Below the pieces are notes generated by a model. It saw only the letters and a list, made by a program, of their open reading frames with translations, was not told the origin of the DNA and did no database searches. Of a stretch of DNA of 64,000 nt, positions 1-8,867 are shown piece after piece. Origin of the DNA: Magnetococcus marinus MC-1 (lineage in GTDB: Bacteria; Pseudomonadota; Magnetococcia; Magnetococcales; Magnetococcaceae); contig NC_008576.1 of NCBI RefSeq assembly GCF_000014865.1, positions 773,501-837,500 of the forward strand, read 5' to 3'. The position numbers were made by a program, and so were the translations under genes. Position 1 is the first letter of the stretch, and each line of letters starts with the position of its first letter.

Positions 1-408
1 CGGCACGATGATCTTAAAAGTGTGGCCTCGCAAATTTGTGCTTTAAAAGTGAGCGGATTGCCGGTGGTCGAAGAGGGGGGGCGGTTGGTGGGCATTGTTT
101 CGGAGAAGGATATTCTCAATGCGCTGCTACCCAGCTATTCGGACTATCTGGCCGACCCGGTCAAGGGCAACGATTTTGAGGCGATGGAGGCTACCTATCC
201 CGAGGTGATGGGCCGCTCGGTCGAAGAGGTTATGATCGCCTCGGTCATGACCTGCAACCCGGAAGATCCGGTATTGGATGCCGCTTCGCGGATGACCTCC
301 CGCCACTTCCGGCGGCTGCCGGTGGTGGATGACAAGCAGTTGCTGGTGGGCATCGTCAGTCTGAGCGATATTCACCAAGCCATTTTTAAAAAGACCTTTG
401 CCCTATAA
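1..408 (+). CDS. CBS-pair domain protein, 5' end outside the window
   Basis: The frame is open from base 1, so the gene begins upstream of the window; the GTG at 22 is probably internal. About 135 residues are visible. They hold the end of one CBS motif (SGLPVVEEGGRLVGIVSEKD) and a second, complete one (VMTCNPEDPVLDAASRMTS, then RRLPVVDD and LVGIVSLSDI). CBS pairs bind adenosyl nucleotides such as AMP, ATP or SAM and act as regulatory modules. No catalytic domain is visible in this part. The stop lies 11 bp before the next gene, which has a strong AAGGAG ribosome site, so the four genes to 2521 probably form one operon with a nucleotide theme. Confidence 0.85.
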   Translation, partial: RHDDLKSVASQICALKVSGLPVVEEGGRLVGIVSEKDILNALLPSYSDYLADPVKGNDFEAMEATYPEVMGRSVEEVMIASVMTCNPEDPVLDAASRMTSRHFRRLPVVDDKQLLVGIVSLSDIHQAIFKKTFAL

Positions 409-419
409 GGAGTCAGCAC

Positions 420-1187
420 ATGGCACGTTTTATCATACTTTCCGGGCCAGCCTGTGTGGGCAAAGGGCCGTTGATGGCGGCCATGGCGAAGTTTTATCCC
501 GAGCTGCTCGCCCATATGCAGCGGGTGGTGCTCTACAGTGAGCGAGCACCGCGCCCCCATGAGCGGGATGGGGTGGATTACCATTTTCGTACCCGTAAGA
601 GAATTGACCAGATCGGTCAGAAAAAGGGCTATCTGAGCTTTGAATCCCGTGGCGAACTTCAGTGTGTGGATCTGGCGGCCATCGATAAAGCGCTGGGGGA
701 GGGGCAGGATGTGTTGTTTGAGGGCAACACCTACCTGGTCAATAAATTGCGGGAGATCGGCCTGTTTGACCGCTATGAAACCCTGAAAATTTTTCTCTCC
801 CCCCTCTCTCAAGCGGAGATTATACACTTGAAGGAGTGTGTGCCTGGGGTGGATCTGAAAAATTTTGTGGCGGATGTGATGCGCCGTAAACTGCTGCATC
901 GGACCTCTAAATGGAAAGGGCCATTGGGGTTGCCCGATTTGCAGGATGTGGAGCGACGCGCTACCCGGGCTTTGGCGGAGATGGCGCAGGCCCACCACTA
1001 TGACGCGGTAATCGCCAACCATGATGGCGAGGGGCATGATAACTGGGATGCCTTTTATCACCCCATTGGCGACGCCCGCCGCACCATGGAGACCTTTGCC
1101 GGACTGTTGCAAGGCAAGCGTCTGCATGGGCGTCTTGAACATTGGGATAAAGCACTGATTACGGGAAAGATGTTGGATGAGCTTTGA
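420..1187 (+). CDS. guanylate-kinase-like P-loop protein
   Basis: 255 residues. The N terminus has a P-loop-like GPACVGKG (about residues 9-16). The stretch SERAPRPHERDGVDYHF (about 41-57) matches the GMP-binding region of guanylate kinases, TxRxPRxGExxGxdYhF. The protein is longer than a typical Gmk (about 205 residues), and its P-loop has Gly-Pro where Gmk has Ser-Thr, so a specialised nucleotide or phosphosugar kinase is as likely as a housekeeping Gmk. The start at 420 is set by AAGGAG at 408-413. The 3' end overlaps the CYTH gene by 11 bp, which implies translational coupling. The family call is firm; the substrate is unknown. Confidence 0.75.
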   Translation: MARFIILSGPACVGKGPLMAAMAKFYPELLAHMQRVVLYSERAPRPHERDGVDYHFRTRKRIDQIGQKKGYLSFESRGELQCVDLAAIDKALGEGQDVLFEGNTYLVNKLREIGLFDRYETLKIFLSPLSQAEIIHLKECVPGVDLKNFVADVMRRKLLHRTSKWKGPLGLPDLQDVERRATRALAEMAQAHHYDAVIANHDGEGHDNWDAFYHPIGDARRTMETFAGLLQGKRLHGRLEHWDKALITGKMLDEL

Positions 1188-1653
1188 GATCGAGCGAAAA
1201 TTTTTACTGAGCCACGATGGCTGGCGCGGGTTGGCAACAGGCACCCTCTACCGCCAGGGTTTTCTGAGCACCGATAAAGAGCGGGTGGTGCGCGTGCGCA
1301 TCGCTGGGGATCGGGGCAGTCTGACCATCAAAGGGTTAACCCGGGGGGCAAAACGGCGGGAATTTGAGTATGAAATTCCCTTGGATGAGGCCGCTTTGTT
1401 GCTGGACGAACTGTGCCATCAACCCTTGATCGAAAAACATCGCTACTGCATTCCTCATGGCCAACATATGTGGGAAGTTGATGAATTTATCGGTGAAAAT
1501 GCGGGTCTGCTGATTGCCGAGGTGGAGCTTTCTGCGGAGGATGAGTCGGTGGAGCTGCCCGATTGGGTCGGGCAGGAGGTGACGGAGGATCATCGTTATG
1601 CCAATGCCTCGCTGGTGAGCAACCCGTACCGTCGGTGGTCGACAGAGGGGTAG
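1177..1653 (+). CDS. CYTH domain protein (triphosphate tunnel metalloenzyme family)
   Basis: 158 residues. It opens with FEIERKFLL, the ExExK signature of CYTH/TTM enzymes. Alternating charged strands follow, as expected for the tunnel (RVVRVRI, SLTIKG, REFEYEIPL, WEVDEFIGENAGLLIAEVEL). Bacterial members of this short single-domain class hydrolyse inorganic triphosphate or nucleoside triphosphates with a divalent metal. The gene starts inside the end of the kinase-like gene and stops 7 bp before apaH. The neighbourhood therefore joins a triphosphatase-type enzyme, a nucleotide-kinase-like protein and an Ap4A hydrolase. Substrate preference cannot be read from the sequence. Confidence 0.85.
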   Translation: MSFEIERKFLLSHDGWRGLATGTLYRQGFLSTDKERVVRVRIAGDRGSLTIKGLTRGAKRREFEYEIPLDEAALLLDELCHQPLIEKHRYCIPHGQHMWEVDEFIGENAGLLIAEVELSAEDESVELPDWVGQEVTEDHRYANASLVSNPYRRWSTEG

Positions 1654-1660
1654 GCGGGTT

Positions 1661-2521
1661 ATGGCGGTCTATGCCATTGGTGATCTGCACGGGTGTTTGG
1701 ATGAGTTGCAACGGCTGTTAGCGTTGATCCGCTTTGATCCGGCGGCAGACCGTCTCTATTTTACCGGTGATCTGATAAGCCGTGGTCCCCATGGTTTGGA
1801 TTGCATGCGTTTGGTGCAATCCCTAGGGGCTCAGGCGGTGACGCTGCTGGGCAACCATGAGGTGCGTCTGCTGGCTTTGGAGCATGGGGCGCTACCGGCC
1901 AGTGAACACCATTGGCACCGGGATTATTTGCAGGCAGAGGATCGGTCGAGTCTCTATCAGTGGGTGCGGCAGATGCCGTTAATGGTGCAAGAGCCGCTGA
2001 GCAGGGCCTATATGGTGCACGCGGGCATACCGGCCCATTGGAGCCTTGCTCAGGCGCAGGCGTTGGCGCAACAGACGGTGGCCTATCTGCGGGATGATGC
2101 AGGGATTATAGGGCTGTTTGGGATGTTACGACGGGGTTTGCCCCAGCGCGACCCTGGCCCCGAGGCAGACCCTTTGGAGCGTAGCGCCTTTGTTATGACC
2201 GCATTAACGCGCATGCGCCTATGCAACCGCGAGGGGCAGCTGATCTGGCCCAAACAGCTCAAGCAGCAGGGTATTGAGCCTTATGGGTTTCCCGCGCCAG
2301 AGTGTGCCTATCAGCCGTGGTTTGCCCAGCGTGGGTGGCAAGCGGGGGAGAAGGTGCTCTACGGTCACTGGGCGATGGCGGGTTTACAGCTCAAACAACA
2401 TAGCTTGGGGTTGGATTCTGGCTGTGTCTATGGGGGGCAGCTTACCGCCCTGCGTTTGGACGATCCAGAACATCCCATTGCTCAGGTTTGCTGCCCTGGT
2501 TATACCCAGGATGAGGCATAA
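1661..2521 (+). CDS. apaH: symmetrical bis(5'-nucleosyl)-tetraphosphatase ApaH
   Basis: 286 residues, close to the usual 270-280. The metallophosphatase motifs are in order: GDLHG (7-11), a GDLISRGPHG block (about 36-45), GNHE (about 66-69) and a C-terminal GHWA. ApaH cuts diadenosine tetraphosphate symmetrically to two ADP and so limits stress-linked Ap4A and Np4-capped RNA. It is the last gene of the co-directional cluster. A convergent gene ends 24 bp further on. Family assignment is secure. Confidence 0.93.
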   Translation: MAVYAIGDLHGCLDELQRLLALIRFDPAADRLYFTGDLISRGPHGLDCMRLVQSLGAQAVTLLGNHEVRLLALEHGALPASEHHWHRDYLQAEDRSSLYQWVRQMPLMVQEPLSRAYMVHAGIPAHWSLAQAQALAQQTVAYLRDDAGIIGLFGMLRRGLPQRDPGPEADPLERSAFVMTALTRMRLCNREGQLIWPKQLKQQGIEPYGFPAPECAYQPWFAQRGWQAGEKVLYGHWAMAGLQLKQHSLGLDSGCVYGGQLTALRLDDPEHPIAQVCCPGYTQDEA

Positions 2522-2545
2522 CCAGAGTGGCCATTCCGTGCGCGG

Positions 2546-2896
2546 CTAAGCTTTGAGATAGACAAAAAAGTAGAGGATTAGGTTAAAAAAGATTAAGGCA
2601 TTGGTAAGACTGAGCATGCCTAAAATATAGTGCTTCATCCCCTCCCGCCGGGCACGCCGGATGAGGGGCACCACAAAGATGAGCTGTCCAAAACCAAAAA
2701 AATAGTAGAGCGCAATATGCACAGGCTCCAGCAAGGGGGCCATGTGTGCCACTCGACCCACCAAAATGGCCAGCATAAAGTAGAGTACAAACAGCAACAG
2801 ATGCACCGCCACGCCGGCGGCATACTGCTTGATCCCCGTCCAGGGTTTGGCCCACAGCACCAGTTTGTCTATAAGGCTGAGTTGCGCTTGGTTCAT
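2546..2896 (-). CDS. small multi-pass membrane protein, unknown function
   Basis: 116 residues with about three predicted membrane segments: AAGVAVHLLLFVLYFMLAIL, then IALYYFFGFGQLIFVVPLI, then ALIFFNLILYFFVY. I do not recognise a named family. It resembles its upstream neighbour in size, topology and the FGFGQLIF / FGLGQFLF segment followed by a basic stretch and a second hydrophobic helix, so the two look like diverged tandem duplicates. The ATG overlaps the stop of that neighbour by 4 bp, so the two are translationally coupled. It is the last gene of a three-gene operon led by a glycerophosphodiesterase. Confidence 0.7.
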   Translation of the reverse strand: MNQAQLSLIDKLVLWAKPWTGIKQYAAGVAVHLLLFVLYFMLAILVGRVAHMAPLLEPVHIALYYFFGFGQLIFVVPLIRRARREGMKHYILGMLSLTNALIFFNLILYFFVYLKA

Positions 2897-3237
2897 CCGA
2901 TAAGCTCCAGCTTGAGGGCAATCACAAGGATATTAAAGACCACCAGGGTGCCCGCCGCTTTTTGCAGTCCACGGGTGGCATTGGGCAGGTCGCGTTCGGC
3001 CAATGCCTTGACCACAAAGGGGGTAAACAGAAATTGGCCAAGACCAAAAAAGAGGATCGGCACGCTGATAACGCGGTCGATGACGTGGGCCTCTATCTGG
3101 AGCAGCAAGAGCAGGGTAAACAGCAGCAAAATAACACCAAAGTAGAAGCTCATCATCACATAGTGCAGCAGAAAACCACCGACCTGCTGCTGGTTAGGGC
3201 TCTTATTGGCAAACAGCTTAGCAACGTAATCCATCAT
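2893..3237 (-). CDS. small multi-pass membrane protein, paralogue of its neighbour
   Basis: 114 residues with hydrophobic segments at about 23-48 (GGFLLHYVMMSFYFGVILLL), 58-72 (ISVPILFFGLGQFLF) and 97-113. No known family is recognised. It shares layout and the F-G-x-G-Q motif with the following gene. It begins 9 bp after the glycerophosphodiesterase stop. A joint role in membrane lipid or headgroup metabolism is only a guess from position. Confidence 0.7.
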   Translation of the reverse strand: MMDYVAKLFANKSPNQQQVGGFLLHYVMMSFYFGVILLLFTLLLLLQIEAHVIDRVISVPILFFGLGQFLFTPFVVKALAERDLPNATRGLQKAAGTLVVFNILVIALKLELIG

Positions 3238-3246
3238 GGGGCAATC

Positions 3247-4206
3247 TCAGTTTTCCGTCGTTGCAGGGTACGCAATTTTGCGGGGGTGGGTGGTCTGTTG
3301 CATCACCATCTCCCGCACCCGGTTGGGTAGGTCGCTGATGATACCGCAGACCCCGGCGTCAATCCAGCGTGCCATGTGCGATTTATCATTACAGGTCCAT
3401 AAAGTAATGGCAAAACCGGCTTTTTGCCACTGGGCAATGTGGGCTTCGGCGGCATCGCCTAGGGCATCATCGGGTGGGGTGCAGCCCGGGTGGTAGGCAT
3501 TGGCCCCAAGGGCGCGTAACTGTTCCTCCACATGGGCCTGGGGGCGGTCCGCCAATAGGGCAATGGGCAGTTGAGCATCCCATTTGCGGAGATGCTGGAG
3601 CTGCTGGCGGCTAAACGAGGAGATCAGCGTATGGTGAGCCATCCCATGGCGCTGCACCAGCGCCACCACCTGCTGGGCGAGGGTGCCATCGGCGGGTGAG
3701 GTGCCCTCTTTTATCTCAATATTAAGCTCAACATGCGCCTGTTGTGCCCACGTTAAAACGCTGGCTAAGGTGGGTAGTGTCACGCTGCCCGAACCGTAGT
3801 GGCGCAGATCGTCATCACTGAGATAACAGTGGAGTTCGTCGGCTTGGCGCTGGTGCAGATAGGCCGGTGCGGGGCGGCCTTGCAGGGCATCCTGATGGGC
3901 TTTGACAAACCAGCTCCCGGCATCCAACTGGAGCAGTTGGGCGGCGCTGTAGTGGTGCAACGGATAGCCCCCGCCCGGGGCAGCTGGGAGCTTGTGGGCG
4001 GCGTTGGTGGTACGGGTTAGGGTATCGTCATGGCATACCATGACAACACCATCGGCACTGAGTTGCACATCCAACTCAATGGCATCGGCCCCGGTCAGGG
4101 TAACAGCCTTTTCAAAGGCAGCTTGGGTGTTCTCTGGCGCATAAGCGCGAGCCCCCCGGTGGGCGATCACTCGGGTAGTCTGACAGCGATGCAGTAAGGA
4201 GAGCAT
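3247..4206 (-). CDS. glycerophosphodiester phosphodiesterase
   Basis: 319 residues from the chosen start. GDPD family signatures are clear: VIAHRGARAYAPENT near the N terminus (catalytic HRG and PENT), then AIELDVQLSADGVVMVCHDD (metal-binding ELD and catalytic HD), later LNIEIKE, and a C-terminal W-T-x-N-D. The enzyme releases sn-glycerol-3-phosphate and an alcohol from deacylated phospholipids. No signal peptide is evident, so it is probably cytoplasmic. The frame extends 17 codons upstream, but the ATG at 4206 has GAGG 8 bases before it and starts just before the conserved core, so I prefer it. Confidence 0.9.
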   Translation of the reverse strand: MLSLLHRCQTTRVIAHRGARAYAPENTQAAFEKAVTLTGADAIELDVQLSADGVVMVCHDDTLTRTTNAAHKLPAAPGGGYPLHHYSAAQLLQLDAGSWFVKAHQDALQGRPAPAYLHQRQADELHCYLSDDDLRHYGSGSVTLPTLASVLTWAQQAHVELNIEIKEGTSPADGTLAQQVVALVQRHGMAHHTLISSFSRQQLQHLRKWDAQLPIALLADRPQAHVEEQLRALGANAYHPGCTPPDDALGDAAEAHIAQWQKAGFAITLWTCNDKSHMARWIDAGVCGIISDLPNRVREMVMQQTTHPRKIAYPATTEN

Positions 4207-4430
4207 GGGGCGTTCCTCGCAAACCAAGGGCGGTAGAGTGACCCTAGTGTAACCCAAATGTGCGTATTCGGTACCCCTTTTTGTTTGGGCTTGGTTTTAT
4301 GGTGTTGGATTGTATTGTGTTAAAATAACGAGGAGAATTTTAAAAAAAAGTATGACATACTGGCAGTGTTGAAAGGGCATGGCTCGTGCTCTAATGGATC
4401 GCACACAGGTTGCTGGGCTAGGCTTGCGCC

Positions 4431-7400
4431 ATGCCCATGGGGGGCGGCATGGGGATACAGCGTCGCGTATTGGGGCTCATCGCGTTTTTTCTGTTGGTGG
4501 CTTTTAGTGCCGTAGAGGTGCGCTCCTATTATCAGTTAAAGGCGTATGCCGAGGAGAGTTTGCGCACGCAAGCAGAGATTGTGCAGGGTCTTCTAATGTC
4601 CATCCGGCGGGTCTACCATCATGCCTTTCTTGATAGCCATATTCCCCTATCGTCCGATACCGTGCCGCTGTTGCCGGCCCATGCGATCAATCGCATCTCC
4701 AAAGAGTTCCCGACTTGGTTTAAAGGTGGGGTGAGCTTTAATAATGTGTCCGACAAACCCCGCAATGAGCAGCAAAGGGCCAAGGGTATCGAGCAACAGG
4801 CGATGGCCCATTTTCGCCAAAATCCCGAAGAAAAACGCTGGTTCACCCAATATCAAGAGGAAAATGGCGAGGCTTACTACCACTACGCCACCCCCATCTG
4901 GATCGAACCTTACTGCATGCAATGTCATGGGGCTAAAGAAAAAGCGCCTGCGGCCATTCAAAAAATGTACAGCACCGGTTTTGACTACAAGATTGGGGAT
5001 CTGCGTGGCGTGGTGAGTATTAAGCTGCCCGCCGCCCACATCAACCGTTTGGTTAAACAGCAATTTTTGGAAAATAGTTTAATCCATCTGCTGATCTTTG
5101 GCTCAGCCTTTTTTGCCATCAGCTTTTTTTTAAGGCGGGATGTGGGCCAGCCCTTGGAGGCCATCTCACATGCGGTGCGCAAATTTGGACAGACTCGGGA
5201 GTTGCCCAAGTTTGAAGAGCAACCGGGTGAATTTCAGATATTGCTTCACACCTTGACCGATATGGCCAGTACAGTGGTGCTGCGAGAGAGCGAGGTGCAA
5301 GAGCGTCAGTTACAGATCGAGCTGCTGTTGGACTCTGCCGGCGAAGGGATCTATGCTATTGATACCCAGGGTATTTGCATTCAGTGTAACCCTGCGGCGG
5401 TCGCGTTGTTGGGGTATGCCAGCAGCACCGAACTGGTGGGTCGGGATATCCATACCCTGTGCCATCGTGCCGATGAACAGGGTACGCATATGCCCCACAG
5501 CGATTGCCCCGGCTGCAAGGTCATTGCCAGTGGCGAGCCGGTGCACCTGGCTCAAGAGTATCTACAGCGCCAGGATGGTAGCGTGTTCCCGGTGGAGATG
5601 CGCATTCACCCCATGCATCAGGGGGGGAGGGTGGTGGGTGCGGTGGTGCTGTTTGATGATATTTCACGACGCTTGGATGCCGAACAGAAACTGCGCCTGT
5701 CCGAGCGGCATTTCCGCACTTTGGTACAAGCGTTACCCGGTACTTTTTATAAGTGTGCCCCAGATCCCTTGTGTACCATGTACAGCTTGGGTGACAACAT
5801 TGCCGAGCTGACAGGTTATGCAGCTGACAGCTTTATTGAAAATCATGAGCGTAGTTTTAGCAGTGTGGTGCATGCCGAGGATTGGCCCAGGGTGAGAGAA
5901 GCCTTGGATCAAGCACTGGCGCAGGGGGTTGTGTATCACCTGGAGTATCGTGTTAACCACACCGACGGCAAACCACGTTGGGTGATGGATCGTGGGCAAG
6001 CGGTCTATGATGAAGCGGGTAGGGCCGAGGTGCTCTACGGCGTCTTGCTGGATATGACCGAGCGTAAACAGTATGAGCAGCGCTTGGAGAGTGCCCGCCA
6101 GCAGGCCGATGCAGGCAACCGCGCCAAAAGTGAGTTTTTAGCGGTGATGAGCCATGAGATTCGCACTCCGCTTAATGCCATTATGGGGATGGGGGATCTG
6201 TTGGGAGAGACCGCGCTCAGTCCGGTACAGCGCCACTATCTGAGCATCAGCCAGCATGCGGGGGAAACCCTGGTGGAGTTGATTGAAGATATTCTGGATC
6301 TCTCCCGTATAGAAGTGGGTGAACTGGAGCTGGAGCCTGCACCGTTTGAGGTGGAAGCCTTGGTGGAGGAGGTGTGCGAGGTGGTAACATCCTCGGCCCA
6401 TGATAAAGGGCTGATTCTACTCATGCGCATCGACCCGCTGTTACCACCGGTATTGATCGGAGATAAAAAACGTCTGCGCCAAATTTTATTTAACCTGTTG
6501 TTTAATGCCGTCAAGTTTACCAAGCATGGCGAGGTGATGTTGGATATTCGCCACGATGCTGCCCGTTCGGCGGCGGGGGCTGTTCTGTTACAGGTGCGCG
6601 ATACCGGGGTGGGTATGGCCGAAGAGATGATCGAGCGGGTCTTTGAACCCTTTACCCAAGGGGACTCCACCATTACCCGGCAGTATGGTGGCAGCGGTTT
6701 GGGCTTGACCATTTGCAAGCGCTTGGTGAGCAAAATGGGGGGGGATATTCAACTGGAGAGTGCGTTGGGTCGGGGTACGACCGCGACGGTACAGTTGGTG
6801 TTGCCGGTGGGACGCCATGGCATGGTGGCGGCTGTTCGTCAGCAGGTGCCGCTACACGGGGCGAACCTGTTGTTGGTGGATGATAACGCCAACAACCGCG
6901 AAATTTATACGGAGCTCTTGCAGCAAGAGGGGGCCCGGGTGGTGGGCTGTGCCACAGGCGAGACGGCCATGCAACAGGTGAGCGAGGCAAACTTTGATCT
7001 GGCGGTGTTGGATTTTCATATGCCCTCAGAGGATGGCTTAACCCTGGCCGGGCGTATCCAGGAGATGGTGCCCAACATGCCTCTACTGATGCTGAGTTCC
7101 GATCAACAGCCGGCGGCGGCGGCGCGGGCCAACAGCATGGGTGTGACCTTTTTGTTAAAGCCGGTCAAGCGGCAGCTGTTACGTCAAACCATCGCCCAGT
7201 TGATGCAGTCAGGCAAGGGTGTCAAGGATGCTCCTGTACTTGGGCAGGGCGTGGAGTCCGGGCCGCAGAAAGGGCTTAAAATTTTGCTGGCCGAGGATGT
7301 GCCAGAAAATGCCCTGTTGATTGAAGCCTATTTGGAAGAAACAGGGCACCAAATCAGTGTGGTGGGGGATGGTCAGCAGGCGTTTGAGCGTTTTCAAGAA

Positions 7401-7643
7401 GAACCGTTTGATCTGGTGCTTATGGATCTACAAATGCCGGTGATGAACGGCTTGCAAGCGACCCGTCATATCCGTGCCTGGGAGCAGGCACAAGGGGTAA
7501 AACGCACCCCTATTTTGGCCCTGACTGCCCACGCCATGAAAGAGGACGAGTCTAAATCCTTAGAGGCGGGTTGTGATGGGCACCTAACCAAACCCATACG
7601 TAAGCAAGTTTTTTTGCAAAAGTTGCAAGGGTTCCTGGGTTAA
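4431..7643 (+). CDS. hybrid sensor histidine kinase with haem-type periplasmic sensor, two PAS and two receiver domains
   Basis: 1070 residues. Order: a membrane helix at about 12-30; a periplasmic DUF3365/Tll0287-like domain with a c-type haem motif C162-M-Q-C165-H166; a second helix near 215-235 with a HAMP-like linker; PAS at about 295-415; PAS at about 425-555; HisKA with H575 in [11 protein letters not shown]; HATPase with NAVKF, DTGVGM and GSGLGL; a receiver with D861 (LDFHMP); and a receiver with D999 (LMDLQMP). It is likely a redox or ligand sensor that phosphorelays internally. No output regulator is adjacent. Downstream ATGs at codons 3 and 7 are possible starts. Confidence 0.92.
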   Translation: MPMGGGMGIQRRVLGLIAFFLLVAFSAVEVRSYYQLKAYAEESLRTQAEIVQGLLMSIRRVYHHAFLDSHIPLSSDTVPLLPAHAINRISKEFPTWFKGGVSFNNVSDKPRNEQQRAKGIEQQAMAHFRQNPEEKRWFTQYQEENGEAYYHYATPIWIEPYCMQCHGAKEKAPAAIQKMYSTGFDYKIGDLRGVVSIKLPAAHINRLVKQQFLENSLIHLLIFGSAFFAISFFLRRDVGQPLEAISHAVRKFGQTRELPKFEEQPGEFQILLHTLTDMASTVVLRESEVQERQLQIELLLDSAGEGIYAIDTQGICIQCNPAAVALLGYASSTELVGRDIHTLCHRADEQGTHMPHSDCPGCKVIASGEPVHLAQEYLQRQDGSVFPVEMRIHPMHQGGRVVGAVVLFDDISRRLDAEQKLRLSERHFRTLVQALPGTFYKCAPDPLCTMYSLGDNIAELTGYAADSFIENHERSFSSVVHAEDWPRVREALDQALAQGVVYHLEYRVNHTDGKPRWVMDRGQAVYDEAGRAEVLYGVLLDMTERKQYEQRLESARQQADAGNRAKSEFLAVMSHEIRTPLNAIMGMGDLLGETALSPVQRHYLSISQHAGETLVELIEDILDLSRIEVGELELEPAPFEVEALVEEVCEVVTSSAHDKGLILLMRIDPLLPPVLIGDKKRLRQILFNLLFNAVKFTKHGEVMLDIRHDAARSAAGAVLLQVRDTGVGMAEEMIERVFEPFTQGDSTITRQYGGSGLGLTICKRLVSKMGGDIQLESALGRGTTATVQLVLPVGRHGMVAAVRQQVPLHGANLLLVDDNANNREIYTELLQQEGARVVGCATGETAMQQVSEANFDLAVLDFHMPSEDGLTLAGRIQEMVPNMPLLMLSSDQQPAAAARANSMGVTFLLKPVKRQLLRQTIAQLMQSGKGVKDAPVLGQGVESGPQKGLKILLAEDVPENALLIEAYLEETGHQISVVGDGQQAFERFQEEPFDLVLMDLQMPVMNGLQATRHIRAWEQAQGVKRTPILALTAHAMKEDESKSLEAGCDGHLTKPIRKQVFLQKLQGFLG

Positions 7644-7649
7644 TTTTGG

Positions 7650-8867
7650 CTAAATAAGTGTTTCGAGCAATTTAGCTAGGGTGCGGGAAGAGGGCAGATC
7701 ACGAAACATAAAACCGCGCTGCGCAAACAGCGGACTGCTCTCTAGGGCTTGGGCCACTTGGCTGTTTTTCAACAATGAGCGTTCAACCCCAAGAATAAGG
7801 GGTGGCTTGTCTCTCCCCCGTTTGCTGAGGTGTTCCAAGCGGCGCAGCAAGGGGGTGGCGTGCCAGCGGTGAAACAGCTCCAGATAAAAGGGGTGCTCCC
7901 CTTTATGAAACGCCATATCCGGGGCGCAGATCTCTTGCTGACCCAAATCCAGTAAGGGGGGGTGTTCATCCACCGTCCAGTCGGGAAATTTTTCGCGAAA
8001 ATTGGCGGCAAACTGGGCAAATTCCGCATCGGGCCGGTAGGCGCGGGTATGGCTGTTCCAGTAACTTAACGGGGCGCTGGGATCGAGTTTAAGGGTGGCG
8101 GCGGGTTTGCCTTGGGGGCGGATGAGCGCCTCTAGGCTCCAACCTTTCTGGAGCAGCAGAATGGGGAAAAATAGCGCCAGTTGCAGCCCATATTTTTGGG
8201 TCTGCTCCAAGACGCTGACGGGGCCATCCAGCACCATTTTTACCTGCTCATGGGGCAGTCGGGTGACACGGGCCAAAAGCCGGTGAAAGCGCAGTTGTTG
8301 CAGCAGCAGCCGCAGTGTGCCGGGGTCGTTGGCATTAAAGGTGAGGGTTAAGCGCTCCGCCCGCAACAGCAGCCCTTGGACCTGGGCGGCATTGTAGCGG
8401 TAGAGCATTTTTTGCGCTTGTAAGGGGCGAAAGGTAAGCAGCGGTTGACGCTCGGGCAAATCATTATAGAGCGCCGCTGCCAACTGCTCAGGATCGCTGT
8501 TAAAGGCTTGGCCAATGGCGCTGCGGTAGCGGGGCAACTCTTCCAAATGAGCTTGCTCAAGCAGCTCGGCAGCTTTGGCAAAAATGGCGCTACGCCGCTG
8601 CATGGCGCTTTCATCGGGTTCGGCAAACTGGCAACGGTCCAGCAGCAGCTTCTCGATGCCCCTTAATATTTTTGGGTTTTTAAATCCGGTGGCAATGATG
8701 GGTTCGCACTGTTCGGCCAGCTCCGCACGGGTTAGACCGGCCCCATGTTGAAAAAGCTCGGTAAGGGCCTCCACGGCATTGAGCAGGGTGCGGTTATTGA
8801 CATCAATAAAACCCGGTTTCAGGATGCCGCCACGCTGGCTAAAGCGCATATGCTCTTTGGTTAGCAT
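7650..8867 (-). CDS. Bax1-like nuclease (DUF790), partner of XPB helicase
   Basis: 405 residues. The middle region with DGPVSVLEQTQKYGLQLALF and the C-terminal EICAPDMAFHK...FYLELFHRW, a PD-(D/E)xK-like core, match DUF790, the family of archaeal Bax1. Archaeal Bax1 is a structure-specific endonuclease that binds XPB and is proposed to act in nucleotide excision repair. The start codon overlaps the end of the XPB-type helicase gene by 7 bp, the same pairing known for Bax1 and XPB. Expected role: incision at bubbles opened by the helicase. The hydrophobic KYGLQLALFFPILLL stretch belongs to the family fold and is not a membrane segment. Confidence 0.8.
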   Translation of the reverse strand: MLTKEHMRFSQRGGILKPGFIDVNNRTLLNAVEALTELFQHGAGLTRAELAEQCEPIIATGFKNPKILRGIEKLLLDRCQFAEPDESAMQRRSAIFAKAAELLEQAHLEELPRYRSAIGQAFNSDPEQLAAALYNDLPERQPLLTFRPLQAQKMLYRYNAAQVQGLLLRAERLTLTFNANDPGTLRLLLQQLRFHRLLARVTRLPHEQVKMVLDGPVSVLEQTQKYGLQLALFFPILLLQKGWSLEALIRPQGKPAATLKLDPSAPLSYWNSHTRAYRPDAEFAQFAANFREKFPDWTVDEHPPLLDLGQQEICAPDMAFHKGEHPFYLELFHRWHATPLLRRLEHLSKRGRDKPPLILGVERSLLKNSQVAQALESSPLFAQRGFMFRDLPSSRTLAKLLETLI

